From positions 53,114 to 117,113 of the forward strand of contig NZ_JAHFZZ010000031.1 in assembly GCF_018603905.1 (NCBI RefSeq): a stretch of 64,000 bases of DNA. Direction: 5' to 3'. The stretch is from Nonomuraea sp. NEAU-A123. Its GTDB lineage: Bacteria; Actinomycetota; Actinomycetes; Streptosporangiales; Streptosporangiaceae. A model generated the notes under the pieces. The model saw only the letters and a list, made by a program, of their open reading frames with translations. It did no database searches and was not told the origin of the DNA. A program made the translations under genes and the position numbers. How positions within the stretch are numbered: position 1 is the first letter of the stretch; the number at the start of each line of letters is the position of its first letter. Shown piece by piece: positions 45,401 to 53,184 of this stretch.

Positions 45401-46930
45401 TCAGGGTGTGCCGAACCAGCCGGTGAGTGCTTCGCGCAGCGCGGGCGCGGCGGTGTCGGCGGGTTCGTCGATGGTCGCGGCCCAGGCGACGTGGGCGTCC
45501 GGGCGGATCAGCACGGCGTCGGCCGGTCGCTGATCGGCTTTGGCGGTATGGATCTCGACGCGAGACTGCCAGTCTCCGGCGATCTGGCGCAGGTCCGGGC
45601 GGTCGGCGAGGTCGAGAAAGACGGGCCGAGCGGTCTGCATGAGCTCCGCGACGCTGGTCGTGCCCTGGTCGGTGTGCAGGGTGAGGTCGGGGGCGAAGGT
45701 CCCGGCCAGCGCATGCTGGTCGGAGCCGGGCATCGGGTAGCGGATATCGGTGCCGGCGACGAGCGCCCCCATGCGGCGCAGCGGCGACTCGTCAGCGAGC
45801 AGCTCCTGGAAGACCTCCCGCAGCGCTTCGGCGGCCACATCGTGCCCGCGCCGCAACGCGACCTGGGCTCGGGTGTGCAGCATGGTGCGGGCGCCGGCGA
45901 GGTGGCGTTCGTGGTGGTAGGTGTCCAGCAGGCCGGCCGGCGCCCAGCCGTGGATGTCGGCGGCCAGCTTCCAGGCCAGGTTGACGGCGTCCAGCATGCC
46001 GGCGTTGATTGCCACCCCGGTGGCGGGGAACAGGTGCGCCGCATCGCCGGCCAGCAGGATCCGCCGGTGGCGGTAGCGTTCGGCCTGGTGGGCCTTGAAG
46101 GTGAACCGCGACAGCCGAAGCGCCTTCCCCACAGGCAGATCCACGCCGAGCACGCGGCGGAGGCTGTCCTGGAGCTCGGTCACGGTCATCGGTGTGTCGT
46201 CGTCGTATTCGGTGCTCTCGTCTTCGATGGTGTAGAGGGAGACGACCGTGGAGGTGGGTGACGCGCTGACGCCGAACAGGCCGCGGTCGGTCCGGGTGAA
46301 ACCCGCGCGGATCGTGCCGAAGCCGGGGACGTCGAGATCGCCGTTGCCGAGGATGGTCACCGTGTCGGGCAGGGTGACCTGGGCCAGCCGGTTGACCTCC
46401 GGATAGGTGGTGCCGGGGAAGCCGATGCCGGCCCGGTCACGGACCCGGCTGCGCGCGCCGTCGCAGCCCACGAGGTAGCGGGCGATCACCTGGTACGGCC
46501 CGTCCGGGCCCCGTACGTCCACGGTCACCGCGGCGGCGTCCTGGCTCACCCCGACCACCTCGTGTCCGCGGCGGAGGTCGACGTCGAGCTCGCCGGCGCG
46601 TTCGTCGAGCAGCTGCTCAAGCAGTTGTTGCGGAAGCGGCAGGGCGTGCATGGGGGGATCCGCCAGCTGGGTGAAGTCCAGATGCACGCCGCCGAACGGG
46701 AACCGGGGGGCCGGCACGGGGTCGGTGCAGGCTGCTTGGAATCGTTCCAGCAGGCCTCGGTAGCGCAGCAGCTCCAGGATCTGCCCGCCGAGACCACCGG
46801 CCTTGGGGGTGACCCGGCGCTGCGGCTGCCGCTCCAGTACCAGCGGTCGCACCCCGGCCAGCCGCAGTTCAGCAGCCAGCATGAGACCGGTCGGGCCCGC
46901 GCCCACAATGATCACGTCGGCCTCGATCAC
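45401..46930 (-). CDS. FAD-dependent aromatic monooxygenase (PheA/TfdB or rifampicin-monooxygenase-like)
   Basis: The 509-residue flavoprotein has an N-terminal ADVIIVGAGPTGLMLAAEL dinucleotide-binding motif, a central LVGCDGARSRVRDRAGI (DG motif) and RRILLAGDAAHLFPATGVAINAGML (GD motif), then the C-terminal thioredoxin-like tail of this class (DLADRPDLRQI...VLIRPDAHVAWAA). Group A hydroxylases of this type act on phenols, polyketides or rifamycins; the substrate is not predictable. It is last in a minus-strand run with two small unknown genes, 75 bases after the 43-codon ORF. No signal peptide. Confidence 0.88.
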   Translation of the reverse strand: MIEADVIIVGAGPTGLMLAAELRLAGVRPLVLERQPQRRVTPKAGGLGGQILELLRYRGLLERFQAACTDPVPAPRFPFGGVHLDFTQLADPPMHALPLPQQLLEQLLDERAGELDVDLRRGHEVVGVSQDAAAVTVDVRGPDGPYQVIARYLVGCDGARSRVRDRAGIGFPGTTYPEVNRLAQVTLPDTVTILGNGDLDVPGFGTIRAGFTRTDRGLFGVSASPTSTVVSLYTIEDESTEYDDDTPMTVTELQDSLRRVLGVDLPVGKALRLSRFTFKAHQAERYRHRRILLAGDAAHLFPATGVAINAGMLDAVNLAWKLAADIHGWAPAGLLDTYHHERHLAGARTMLHTRAQVALRRGHDVAAEALREVFQELLADESPLRRMGALVAGTDIRYPMPGSDQHALAGTFAPDLTLHTDQGTTSVAELMQTARPVFLDLADRPDLRQIAGDWQSRVEIHTAKADQRPADAVLIRPDAHVAWAATIDEPADTAAPALREALTGWFGTP

Positions 46931-47004
46931 TTGCCACTCCCTTTGCGGTCCGTGGTCGCTGGTGGGGGTTGGGTTTTCATGGTTCCTCGTCTTTGGTGTC
47001 GCGC

Positions 47005-47136
47005 TCAGGCGAAGAGCTCGCCGAGCAATTCGGGGTCAACGGGGATGGGGGCCGGGTGGCAGGCCGGCGGCTGCGTGCCCATCAGCTCGCGTACCAGGAA
47101 GTCCCAAGCGCTTGCTGTAGCTGCGCAGGTCGACAT
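47005..47136 (-). CDS. Possible 43-residue small protein
   Basis: Starting at ATG 47136, three bases after the stop of the upstream 135-residue gene, the frame encodes MSTCAATASAWDFLVRELMG and then TQPPACHPAPIPVDPELLGE and LFA before a stop. The amphipathic start, the single WDFLVREL helix, two Cys and a Pro-rich turn ending in a short helix look protein-like, and GC codon bias fits. It would be translated by coupling. Function is unknown. An unrelated overlapping frame from the ATG at 47139 is less protein-like. Confidence 0.4.
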   Translation of the reverse strand: MSTCAATASAWDFLVRELMGTQPPACHPAPIPVDPELLGELFA

Positions 47137-47139
47137 CCA

Positions 47140-47547
47140 TCAGGCGGCGTCGAGGGCTCCGGTGATCTTGCGGATCATCTCGGCCAGCGTGGGGCTGGGC
47201 TCGCCCTGGTGGGTCCGGGCGGCTGCTTCGACGGCGACGAGGACGGTGCTGCGGAAGTTGCCGGCCTCTGCCGGAGCCTGCTGCTTGAGCAGGCTCATGG
47301 CCGCCGTCAGGGTCGGCAGCACATGGTCGGCGAGTTCAGCCACCGACTTGCCGTTCAGGTTGATGTCCTTGGTCTTCGCGGCGAGCACGTGCCCGACCAG
47401 GCCGGTCGCAGAAGCCAGGGCGAGGGAGCCGTCGGTGGCGATCCTGTGGGGCGAGCCGGCGGCTCCGGCGGCGGCCAGCAACGAGACGGCACCGTACGCG
47501 CCGGTGCGCAGGGTGGTCTTGTCCTGGTCGGTCAGGTTGATGGACAT
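47140..47547 (-). CDS. Small alpha-helical protein of unknown function
   Basis: The 135-residue protein starts at ATG 47547, with AAGGAG 9 bases before; a longer in-frame ATG at 47613 lacks a ribosome site. It begins MSINLTDQDKTTLRTGAYGA, has an Ala-rich stretch (VSLLAAAGAAGSPHRIA), LALASATGLVGHVLAAK and FRSTVLVAVEAAARTHQGEP, with no Cys and weak hydrophobic segments that are too polar for clear membrane helices. I do not recognise a family. It probably shares a transcript with the 43-residue ORF and the monooxygenase. Confidence 0.65.
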   Translation of the reverse strand: MSINLTDQDKTTLRTGAYGAVSLLAAAGAAGSPHRIATDGSLALASATGLVGHVLAAKTKDINLNGKSVAELADHVLPTLTAAMSLLKQQAPAEAGNFRSTVLVAVEAAARTHQGEPSPTLAEMIRKITGALDAA

Positions 47548-47729
47548 GGTGGTGTGCTCCTTGTGTACGGCTGAAGCTGTTACGGACTGCGGTTGAACAG
47601 GCGGATGGTGCAATGCGGTCCTGCTGGTGCCCGGGCTATCTCGATGGCTCAGGCCGGGGCCGCCTGTTGGATGTCGTGGGTGGAGAGCGGGCCTACCGGG
47701 CGTGGGCGTAGCGGGGTGCGGGCTCGGTG

Positions 47730-48962
47730 TCAGTCGTCGATGGCCTGGTAGAGCGTGGTCCAGAAGTCGTGGATCAGCCGCGCCGGATCCGGGGTTGACA
47801 GCCCGACCTGGGTGAGCAGGACTCCGGTGAGCTGCTTGTCCGGGTCGGCGTAGGCCGTGGTCCCGGTTCCGCCGTCCCAGCCGAACTGGCCGACCGACGC
47901 GTAGTCGCCGCGGTAGGTGCGCACCGCCATCCCGAAGCCCCAGCCGCCCTGCTGCCCTTGGCCGAACGACACATGGACGTTGTTCTTGGCCAGGTCGTTG
48001 CGGGCGGCGTTTTGCTCGGGGGTGAGGCGGTTGGTGGTCATCAGCTCCACAGCGGGCCGGGACAAAATCCGTTCGCTCCCGTGCATCCCGCCATTGAGCA
48101 GCATCTGGAAGTAGGCGTGGTAGTCATCGGCGGTGGAGACCAACCCGCCGCCGCCATGCTGAAAGGCCGGAGGCTGGCTGTAGCGTCCGCTCGCGGCCTC
48201 GTCCCACACGTGGAACTGTCCTGTCTGCGGGTCGGGAGCGTAGCTGGGCGGCAGCCGGTCGATCTTGTCGGCGGGCACGTGGAAGGCGGTGTCCTTCATC
48301 CCCAGCGGGTCGAAGACGCGTTCGCGCAGAAACGTCTCGAACGGCTGACCGGTGACCCTGGCGACCAGCACGCCGAGGACGTCGTGGCTGAGATCGTACT
48401 GCCAGCACTGTCCGGGCTGGTAGGCCAGCGGCAGCTCGCCGAGGCTGCGCATCCACTTGTCCGGGTCGGGCGCCGGCCCCGTTTCCCCGCCGTAGTTGGC
48501 CCGCTCCAGAACTGCGGCCATGATCGGGGAGCCCATCAACGTCAGGTCCACGCCGAGCCCGAACGTGGAGGTCAGCAGGTCCCGCACGGTGATCGGCCGC
48601 CGTGCCGGCACGGTGTCCTCCAGCGGGCCGTCCGCCCGCGCCAGCACCTGCCGGTCGGCCAGTTCCGGCAGCCACGCATCGACCGGGTCATCCAGCCGCA
48701 ACCTGCACTCATCCAGCAGGACCATCGCCGCCGCCATCGTGACCGGCTTGGACGTCGAGGCCATCCGGAAGATCGTGTCCCGGCGCATCGGCGCGCCACC
48801 GTCATGACGCATCGTCCCCATCGCCTCGACGTGCGTCTGGCCGCCCCGGCCGACCAGGGCCACCAGCCCGGGAATCTTTCCGGACTCGACATACCGAGCC
48901 AGCACCTCACGCAGTCTGTGCAGCCCCGTGTCGGAGAAGCCGCCGTTGCTGTGTCCCATCAT
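47730..48962 (-). CDS. Serine beta-lactamase-like hydrolase/esterase (class C/DD-peptidase fold)
   Basis: The 410-residue protein starts at ATG 48962 (AAGGAG 5 bases before). It shows the SxxK motif STSK (in IFRMASTSKPVTMAA, near residue 70), YDLS (near 190, the YxN-type position) and a HGGGG segment (near 270, the KTG-equivalent). Such proteins include esterases such as EstB and LovD-type acyltransferases besides lactamases. No export signal is visible, so an intracellular esterase or acyltransferase is more likely than a lactamase. Confidence 0.82.
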   Translation of the reverse strand: MMGHSNGGFSDTGLHRLREVLARYVESGKIPGLVALVGRGGQTHVEAMGTMRHDGGAPMRRDTIFRMASTSKPVTMAAAMVLLDECRLRLDDPVDAWLPELADRQVLARADGPLEDTVPARRPITVRDLLTSTFGLGVDLTLMGSPIMAAVLERANYGGETGPAPDPDKWMRSLGELPLAYQPGQCWQYDLSHDVLGVLVARVTGQPFETFLRERVFDPLGMKDTAFHVPADKIDRLPPSYAPDPQTGQFHVWDEAASGRYSQPPAFQHGGGGLVSTADDYHAYFQMLLNGGMHGSERILSRPAVELMTTNRLTPEQNAARNDLAKNNVHVSFGQGQQGGWGFGMAVRTYRGDYASVGQFGWDGGTGTTAYADPDKQLTGVLLTQVGLSTPDPARLIHDFWTTLYQAIDD

Positions 48963-48975
48963 GAATCTCCTTGCA

Positions 48976-49170
48976 TCAAGTGTTCGATTTCTGCTCGCGT
49001 GGCCCAGTTCGCAGCCCCGAGGCCGCGATCGCTGAACCGTTCACGGAAGTCACCATCACCGACCGCTCTGATACCGGGCCGTCGCCGTCCTGACGCAGCC
49101 GCTGACACGCCTCCGCGTGGTCGGCGGTGATGGCGGTGACGGTGAACGACGCGACCCGGTCGGCCAGCCA
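48976..49170 (-). pseudogene. Possible degenerate partial copy of the adjacent VOC gene
   Basis: A minus-strand stretch reads RVASFTVTAITADHAEACQR LRQDG, which resembles VVFTVTGLAAEYERLRREG in the intact VOC gene at 49175-49555. No complete domain is present. It may be a decayed partial duplication. The match is short and uncertain. Confidence 0.25.
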
Positions 49171-49174
49171 GGAG

Positions 49175-49555
49175 TCAGCCCGTGATCGGGGAAATCCACT
49201 CGATGAGCTGGATCGCCACGCCGTTGGGGTCGGTGAGCTGCACCAGCAGCTCACCCCACGGCTCCCGCCGGAGCGGGATGGTGATGGGGGCGCCTTCACG
49301 GCGCAGCCGCTCGTACTCGGCGGCGAGGCCGGTGACCGTGAACACCACGATCACCTCTGCCAGTCCCTGTCCCGGCTGCCACCGCTCGAGGTCGCGCTCC
49401 ATCAGGACCAGGTCGACGGCCGCGTCGTCACGGCCCAGCGCGATGAACTCCTCGCCGGTCAGGATTTCGCGAAAGCCGAGATGACTGGTGAAGAACCGGC
49501 TGGAAGCGGCCGGGTCAGCGACGGTCAGGGATACCGTGGAAGAGACGATGTTCAC
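49175..49555 (-). CDS. VOC/glyoxalase-like domain protein
   Basis: The 126-residue protein has the betaalphabetabetabeta glyoxalase pattern: VSLTVADPAASSRFFTSHLG at the start, a central LAEVIVVFTVTGLAAEYERL, and LLVQLTDPNGVAIQLIEW at the end (terminal Glu ligand position). It lies 138 bases downstream of the leftward LysR gene and may be its target. The function within the superfamily (dioxygenase, isomerase, resistance) is open. Confidence 0.82.
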   Translation of the reverse strand: MNIVSSTVSLTVADPAASSRFFTSHLGFREILTGEEFIALGRDDAAVDLVLMERDLERWQPGQGLAEVIVVFTVTGLAAEYERLRREGAPITIPLRREPWGELLVQLTDPNGVAIQLIEWISPITG

Positions 49556-49693
49556 GCCACAGCACCAGAAAAGGACATATCTCCATCCACCTCCCGACGG
49601 GCGTGTTCTTTGGATGGATCAAGCATCACGCCGGGCAGTGCTGCGGATCAACGGCGACTATCGCAACGGTCGTCAACCCCACGGTTGACGGTC

Positions 49694-50581
49694 TCAATCG
49701 CGCAGCGGTCCCAGGTCGCGCGCCACGCGGGCGAAGGCGCGGATGAGGTCGTTCTCCGCGTCGCTGCGCCACACCAGCCCGTACGGCAGCGCCTCCATGT
49801 CCTTGACGGGCAGATAGGCGATGTCGGGGCGGGGAAAGTACCTGCTCACGTGGACTGGGAAGAGGGCGACGGCCTCGCCCAGGACCGTGTGCATAAAGAC
49901 TTCCTCGATGTTGTTCACGGCGGCGGTGCGGTCGATCGCCCGGCCCTTGGGGGTGAGCCTCGGGACGTAGTGGTCGAACCAGTAGCCGGGCGCAGACTCG
50001 ACGGACACGTGCTGGAAGTCGCTGACCGCCTCCAGGGAGACCGAGGACCGTCTGGTGAGCGCATGGTCGCCGGCCACGGCCAGCACCCTCGGCTCGGCGA
50101 AGAGCAGCGGACCCACCGTGAGGTCGGGCTCCTCGACCGGCGGCCAGGTGACCAGGATGTCGGTCTCCCCGTCGCGTAGCTGGGCGAACGGGTCCCGGTA
50201 GGCCGACACGCGCAGGCGCAGCTCCCACTGCGGGTGCCGGGCGCGGAAGGTCTCAAAGTAGCGGCGCAGTTCCTGAACGTTGGCCGGGAACAGGCTGACC
50301 CGGAGCGTGCCGGTCTTTCCCCGGCCCGCCAGCCGCGCCCGCTCCAGGCTCTGCGTCAACCCCTGATGCACCTGGCGCAGGTCGTCGCGGAGCTGCTCAC
50401 CCACCGGCGTGAGCCGAACATTGCGGCTATCACGGGCGAAGAGCTCGACGCCGATGGCCCGTTCCTGCTTCTTGATCGCCTTGCTGACCGCCGCCACGGA
50501 GACGTGCAGCCGCTCGGCCGCGCGGCCGAAGTGCAGCTCCTCGGTAAGGGTCAGGAAGATCTCAATGTCACGCAGCTCCAC
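49694..50581 (-). CDS. LysR-family transcriptional regulator
   Basis: The 295-residue protein begins with a LysR winged-HTH: MELRDIEIFLTLTEELHFGR AAERLHVSVAAVSKAIKKQE, then LFARDSRNVRLTPVGEQL. The periplasmic-binding-like sensing domain covers residues about 90-290 (LRVSLFPANVQELRRYFETF). ATG 50581 fits the usual start. No divergent gene lies to its right, only a non-coding stretch and an integrase remnant, so its classical divergent target may have been lost. The VOC gene 138 bases downstream on the same strand is another candidate. Confidence 0.88.
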   Translation of the reverse strand: MELRDIEIFLTLTEELHFGRAAERLHVSVAAVSKAIKKQERAIGVELFARDSRNVRLTPVGEQLRDDLRQVHQGLTQSLERARLAGRGKTGTLRVSLFPANVQELRRYFETFRARHPQWELRLRVSAYRDPFAQLRDGETDILVTWPPVEEPDLTVGPLLFAEPRVLAVAGDHALTRRSSVSLEAVSDFQHVSVESAPGYWFDHYVPRLTPKGRAIDRTAAVNNIEEVFMHTVLGEAVALFPVHVSRYFPRPDIAYLPVKDMEALPYGLVWRSDAENDLIRAFARVARDLGPLRD

Positions 50582-50981
50582 AGGCCCTCCCTCCCCGACC
50601 TCGAGTCACCCTGAAGGCTCCAAACCGGTTAAGACCCTCATTTGGCGGGCAAGTCTGACATACAAGTACGTGGACATCGAGGTGTAGGTGCGCTACCAGC
50701 AGCGTCGCGTCCGGCGCGCTCTCCGGCCGGCCGCCGCCCTACTCGCACGGCCGAAGACGGCGCCAACACCTCCCCTGCTGGCCTAGAGGGCGGCGACCGG
50801 GTAACACATCCCTCGGATGTGCCTCATCGTGATGTTCCTCTCGTCGCAGAGAACTGCCTTCATCCACCGGGCCGGGGAAACCGGCGCCGGACGGCAGCCT
50901 CGCCCGACGAGGGCATGCGGCGGCACGCGACACGTGCGGTCGCACCAACAGTTGGCTTGATCTTGTTCAGCGCGTACACGG
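50582..50981. other. Non-coding stretch right of the LysR gene
   Basis: About 400 bases without a convincing gene on either strand. AACCGGTT near 50618 is a short palindrome close to the LysR start and could be part of its operator. The remainder looks like decayed DNA leading to the integrase remnant. Confidence 0.3.
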
Positions 50982-51000
50982 CCCCCGGCATCGCCGGGGG
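50982..51000. terminator. GC-rich hairpin
   Basis: CCCCCGGC and GCCGGGGG pair perfectly around a 3-base ATC loop. It directly precedes the integrase remnant. It may be a terminator for rightward transcription from an ancestral gene; no intact gene currently feeds into it. Confidence 0.45.
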
Positions 51001-51003
51001 GCG

Positions 51004-51410
51004 AAACTGCGGTCAACACCTGGAACGCCCGCCGGGCGTCGGTGCTGTCGTGGCTGGGCTGGTGCGGCGAGCACGAGTACGACGGCCCGAAGGTGCCGGC
51101 GTGGGCGAAGCGGATGGCCCCGCCGGGCTCCGAGACCCCGGCCCGCTCGAAGATGGTCATCGACCGGCTGATCGCCCGCCGCAACGTCCACCTTCAGGAG
51201 AAGACGTTGTGGCGGATGCTTTACGAAACGGTCGCACGGTCGGAGGAGATCCTCGGCGTCAGCCCTCGCGACGTGTGCCCGGAAACCGGGCTGGTCCGGC
51301 TGTCGTACGGGCAGGCCCGCATGCTGCTGGACGAGCACACCGCCCTCGGCGTCGAGCCACGCCAGGGCTTGCAGCATGGTCACGACAGGCAGAGGGTTAC
51401 CAGGGTATGA
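51004..51410 (+). pseudogene. Truncated phage-type integrase fragment
   Basis: The plus frame reads AVNTWNARRASVLSWLGWCG, then VPAWAKRMAPPGSETPARSK and LWRMLYETVARSEEILGVSP, which match the core-binding and early catalytic region of a common actinomycete site-specific integrase (arm-type start plus TLWRMLYE..AR.EE.L). A short YGQARMLLDEHTA scrap follows, corresponding to a later helix, so an internal block is missing. The frame is then cut before the catalytic HxxR/Tyr by the SDR gene. It cannot be functional. Confidence 0.7.
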
Positions 51411-52134
51411 CGCCGTCGTCCTCGAAGAACGACCCCGTCGGGCCGCCGTCGGGCAGCGTGGCGAGCCGGATCGCTGTGGCCGCGCCCTGCTCAGGAGTGC
51501 GGGGTCCATGGAAGCCGGTGAAGTCGGTCGCGACCAGGCCGGGGCAGGCGGCGTTGATCAGGATGTTCGTACCGGTGAACTGCCGGGCGTACTGCACGGT
51601 GATGGCGTTGAGGAACGACTTCGACGGCGCGTAGGCCGCCATGATGGGGCCGATCTCGATGTCCGGGTCCGCCTGCCGGGTCAGGGAGGCGACGGCACTG
51701 GAGACGTTGACGATGCGTGGCGAGGTCGAGCGCCGCAGCAGCGGCAGCATCGCGTTGGTCACCCGGATGACACCGATGACGTTGGTCTCCACGACTGTGC
51801 GGACCACGTCGAGGTCGAGCGTGGTCGGGTCCTGCACCCACCCCGGACCCATCTCTCCTGAGATGCCGGCGTTGTTGACCAGGACATCCAGGCGCCCGGC
51901 CTGCCGTTCGATCAGTTCCGCGGCATCGGTGACGCTCTGGTCGCTGGTCACGTCCAGCGGCACCCCGAATGCGTCCACCCCGGCGGCGCGCAGCTTCTCA
52001 ACGGCGGTCTCGAGCCGGGCCTCGTCGCGGGCTCCCACGCCCACGCGGTATCCGAGGGCGCCCAGCCCGGTCGCAATTTCGTACCCGATTCCCTTGTTCG
52101 CGCCGGTCACCAGCGCGAACTTCGTTTCACTCAT
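51397..52134 (-). CDS. Short-chain dehydrogenase/reductase
   Basis: The 245-residue classical SDR has FALVTGANKGIGYEIATGLG (TGxxxGIG cofactor site), DVLVNNAGISGEMG (NNAG), VNVSSAVAS (catalytic Ser) and MAAYAPSKSFLNAIT (YxxxK). AARDEARLE after strand 2 (GARDEARLETA) suggests NADP(H). Carbonyl or alcohol substrate unknown. It diverges from a LysR gene with a clear inverted repeat between them, so it is very likely the regulator's target. Confidence 0.9.
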   Translation of the reverse strand: MSETKFALVTGANKGIGYEIATGLGALGYRVGVGARDEARLETAVEKLRAAGVDAFGVPLDVTSDQSVTDAAELIERQAGRLDVLVNNAGISGEMGPGWVQDPTTLDLDVVRTVVETNVIGVIRVTNAMLPLLRRSTSPRIVNVSSAVASLTRQADPDIEIGPIMAAYAPSKSFLNAITVQYARQFTGTNILINAACPGLVATDFTGFHGPRTPEQGAATAIRLATLPDGGPTGSFFEDDGVIPW

Positions 52135-52192
52135 GCCGTTGATGTTCGCTCACGGACGAGCGGCGCATCCAACACCGATACGGTGCCCTGTA

Positions 52193-52207
52193 ATACCCGG
52201 TAGGTAT
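52193..52207. promoter_or_regulatory. Inverted repeat ATACC-N5-GGTAT, likely LysR operator
   Basis: The perfect 5-bp arms flank CGGTA, and the whole fits the T-N11-A rule of LysR-type binding sites. It sits between the divergent SDR (start 52134) and LysR (start 52227) genes, 20 bases upstream of the LysR start, the expected autoregulatory position. Confidence 0.6.
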
Positions 52208-52226
52208 CACTGAGTATGCTGTAGCC

Positions 52227-53090
52227 GTGGACACCTTGGAGACCCGCGAGTTGAGGTACTTCGTGGCCGTCGCCGAGGAACTGCACTTCGGCCGCGCCGC
52301 CGAGCGCCTCGGCATGGCCCAGCCACCGCTGTCCCGGGCGATCCAGCAGCTCGAGCGGCGCCTCGGCGTCTCCCTACTGGAACGTAATCGCCGCGGCGTC
52401 TCCCTGACCAGCGCCGGAGAGGTGCTGCTGCACGAAGGCCGCGCAGCCCTCGACGCGACCACCGCTGCCGCTCGCCGCACCCGTCGCGCCGGTGGCGCCG
52501 ACAGTCCGGGTGGCCCCCGCAATCGCCTGGTGCTGGCGGTGAAGGCCGCCGGGTCTCACGAGCTGCTGCACAAGCTCCTCGACGCCTACGCGGCCGAGCC
52601 CGACGCCGCCGAGATCGAGGTGCTGCCGTGCGGCATTGGTGAGCAGGAAGGGCTGCTGCGCGATGGCCGCGCTGATGTGGCGCTCATGCAGGCGCCGTTC
52701 AACTCCCTCGCCGGGTTCGACAGCGAGGAACTGCTGACCGAGGGGCAGATCGCTATCCTGCCCGCCAGGCACCCCCTCGCCGCGCGCAAGACTTTGTCCC
52801 TGGCCGACGTCAGCGACGTCCCCGATCTTCCGCTCGCCCGCTGGCCCTGCCACGGCACGTACCCACCCGGCCCGGGCCCCGAGATCCACGACCAGACGCA
52901 GCTGGCCCAGCTGATCGCCCTCGGACGCACCGTGGCCGTCATCCCCGACTCCGCCCGCGCCTGGCTGTGGACCGAGCACACCGCCGTCCCCTTGACCGAC
53001 GCGCCCCCCGTCGTCACCCACATCGCCTGGCCCGCGCACAGCCACTCCCTCGCCCTCGCCGGGCTGGTCCGCACGGCCGCACAGCTATGA
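52227..53090 (+). CDS. LysR-family transcriptional regulator
   Basis: The 287-residue protein starts at GTG 52227 and has the LysR HTH (LRYFVAVAEELHFGRAAERL, AQPPLSRAIQQLERRLGVSL) and an effector domain with Gly/Ala-rich features (residues about 95-285; GIGEQEGLLRDGRADVALMQ, ILPARHPLAARKTLSLADV). It diverges from the SDR gene, with an operator-like inverted repeat in between, so it most likely activates the SDR gene in response to a small molecule and represses itself. Effector unknown. Confidence 0.9.
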   Translation: MDTLETRELRYFVAVAEELHFGRAAERLGMAQPPLSRAIQQLERRLGVSLLERNRRGVSLTSAGEVLLHEGRAALDATTAAARRTRRAGGADSPGGPRNRLVLAVKAAGSHELLHKLLDAYAAEPDAAEIEVLPCGIGEQEGLLRDGRADVALMQAPFNSLAGFDSEELLTEGQIAILPARHPLAARKTLSLADVSDVPDLPLARWPCHGTYPPGPGPEIHDQTQLAQLIALGRTVAVIPDSARAWLWTEHTAVPLTDAPPVVTHIAWPAHSHSLALAGLVRTAAQL

Positions 53091-53184
53091 CCCTGCGCCC
53101 GTGGTGCGGAGTGACCCAGGCCGCGCCCGATCTGGTCTCTCCACTGGTCGATCAGGCGGTCGGGCGCCTCACGCCTGGATTCGG

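Noticed and set aside
47958..49130. Long plus-strand frame opposite the beta-lactamase-like gene
   Set aside because: It is the antisense shadow of the hydrolase with SxxK and HGGGG motifs; typical for GC-rich coding DNA.
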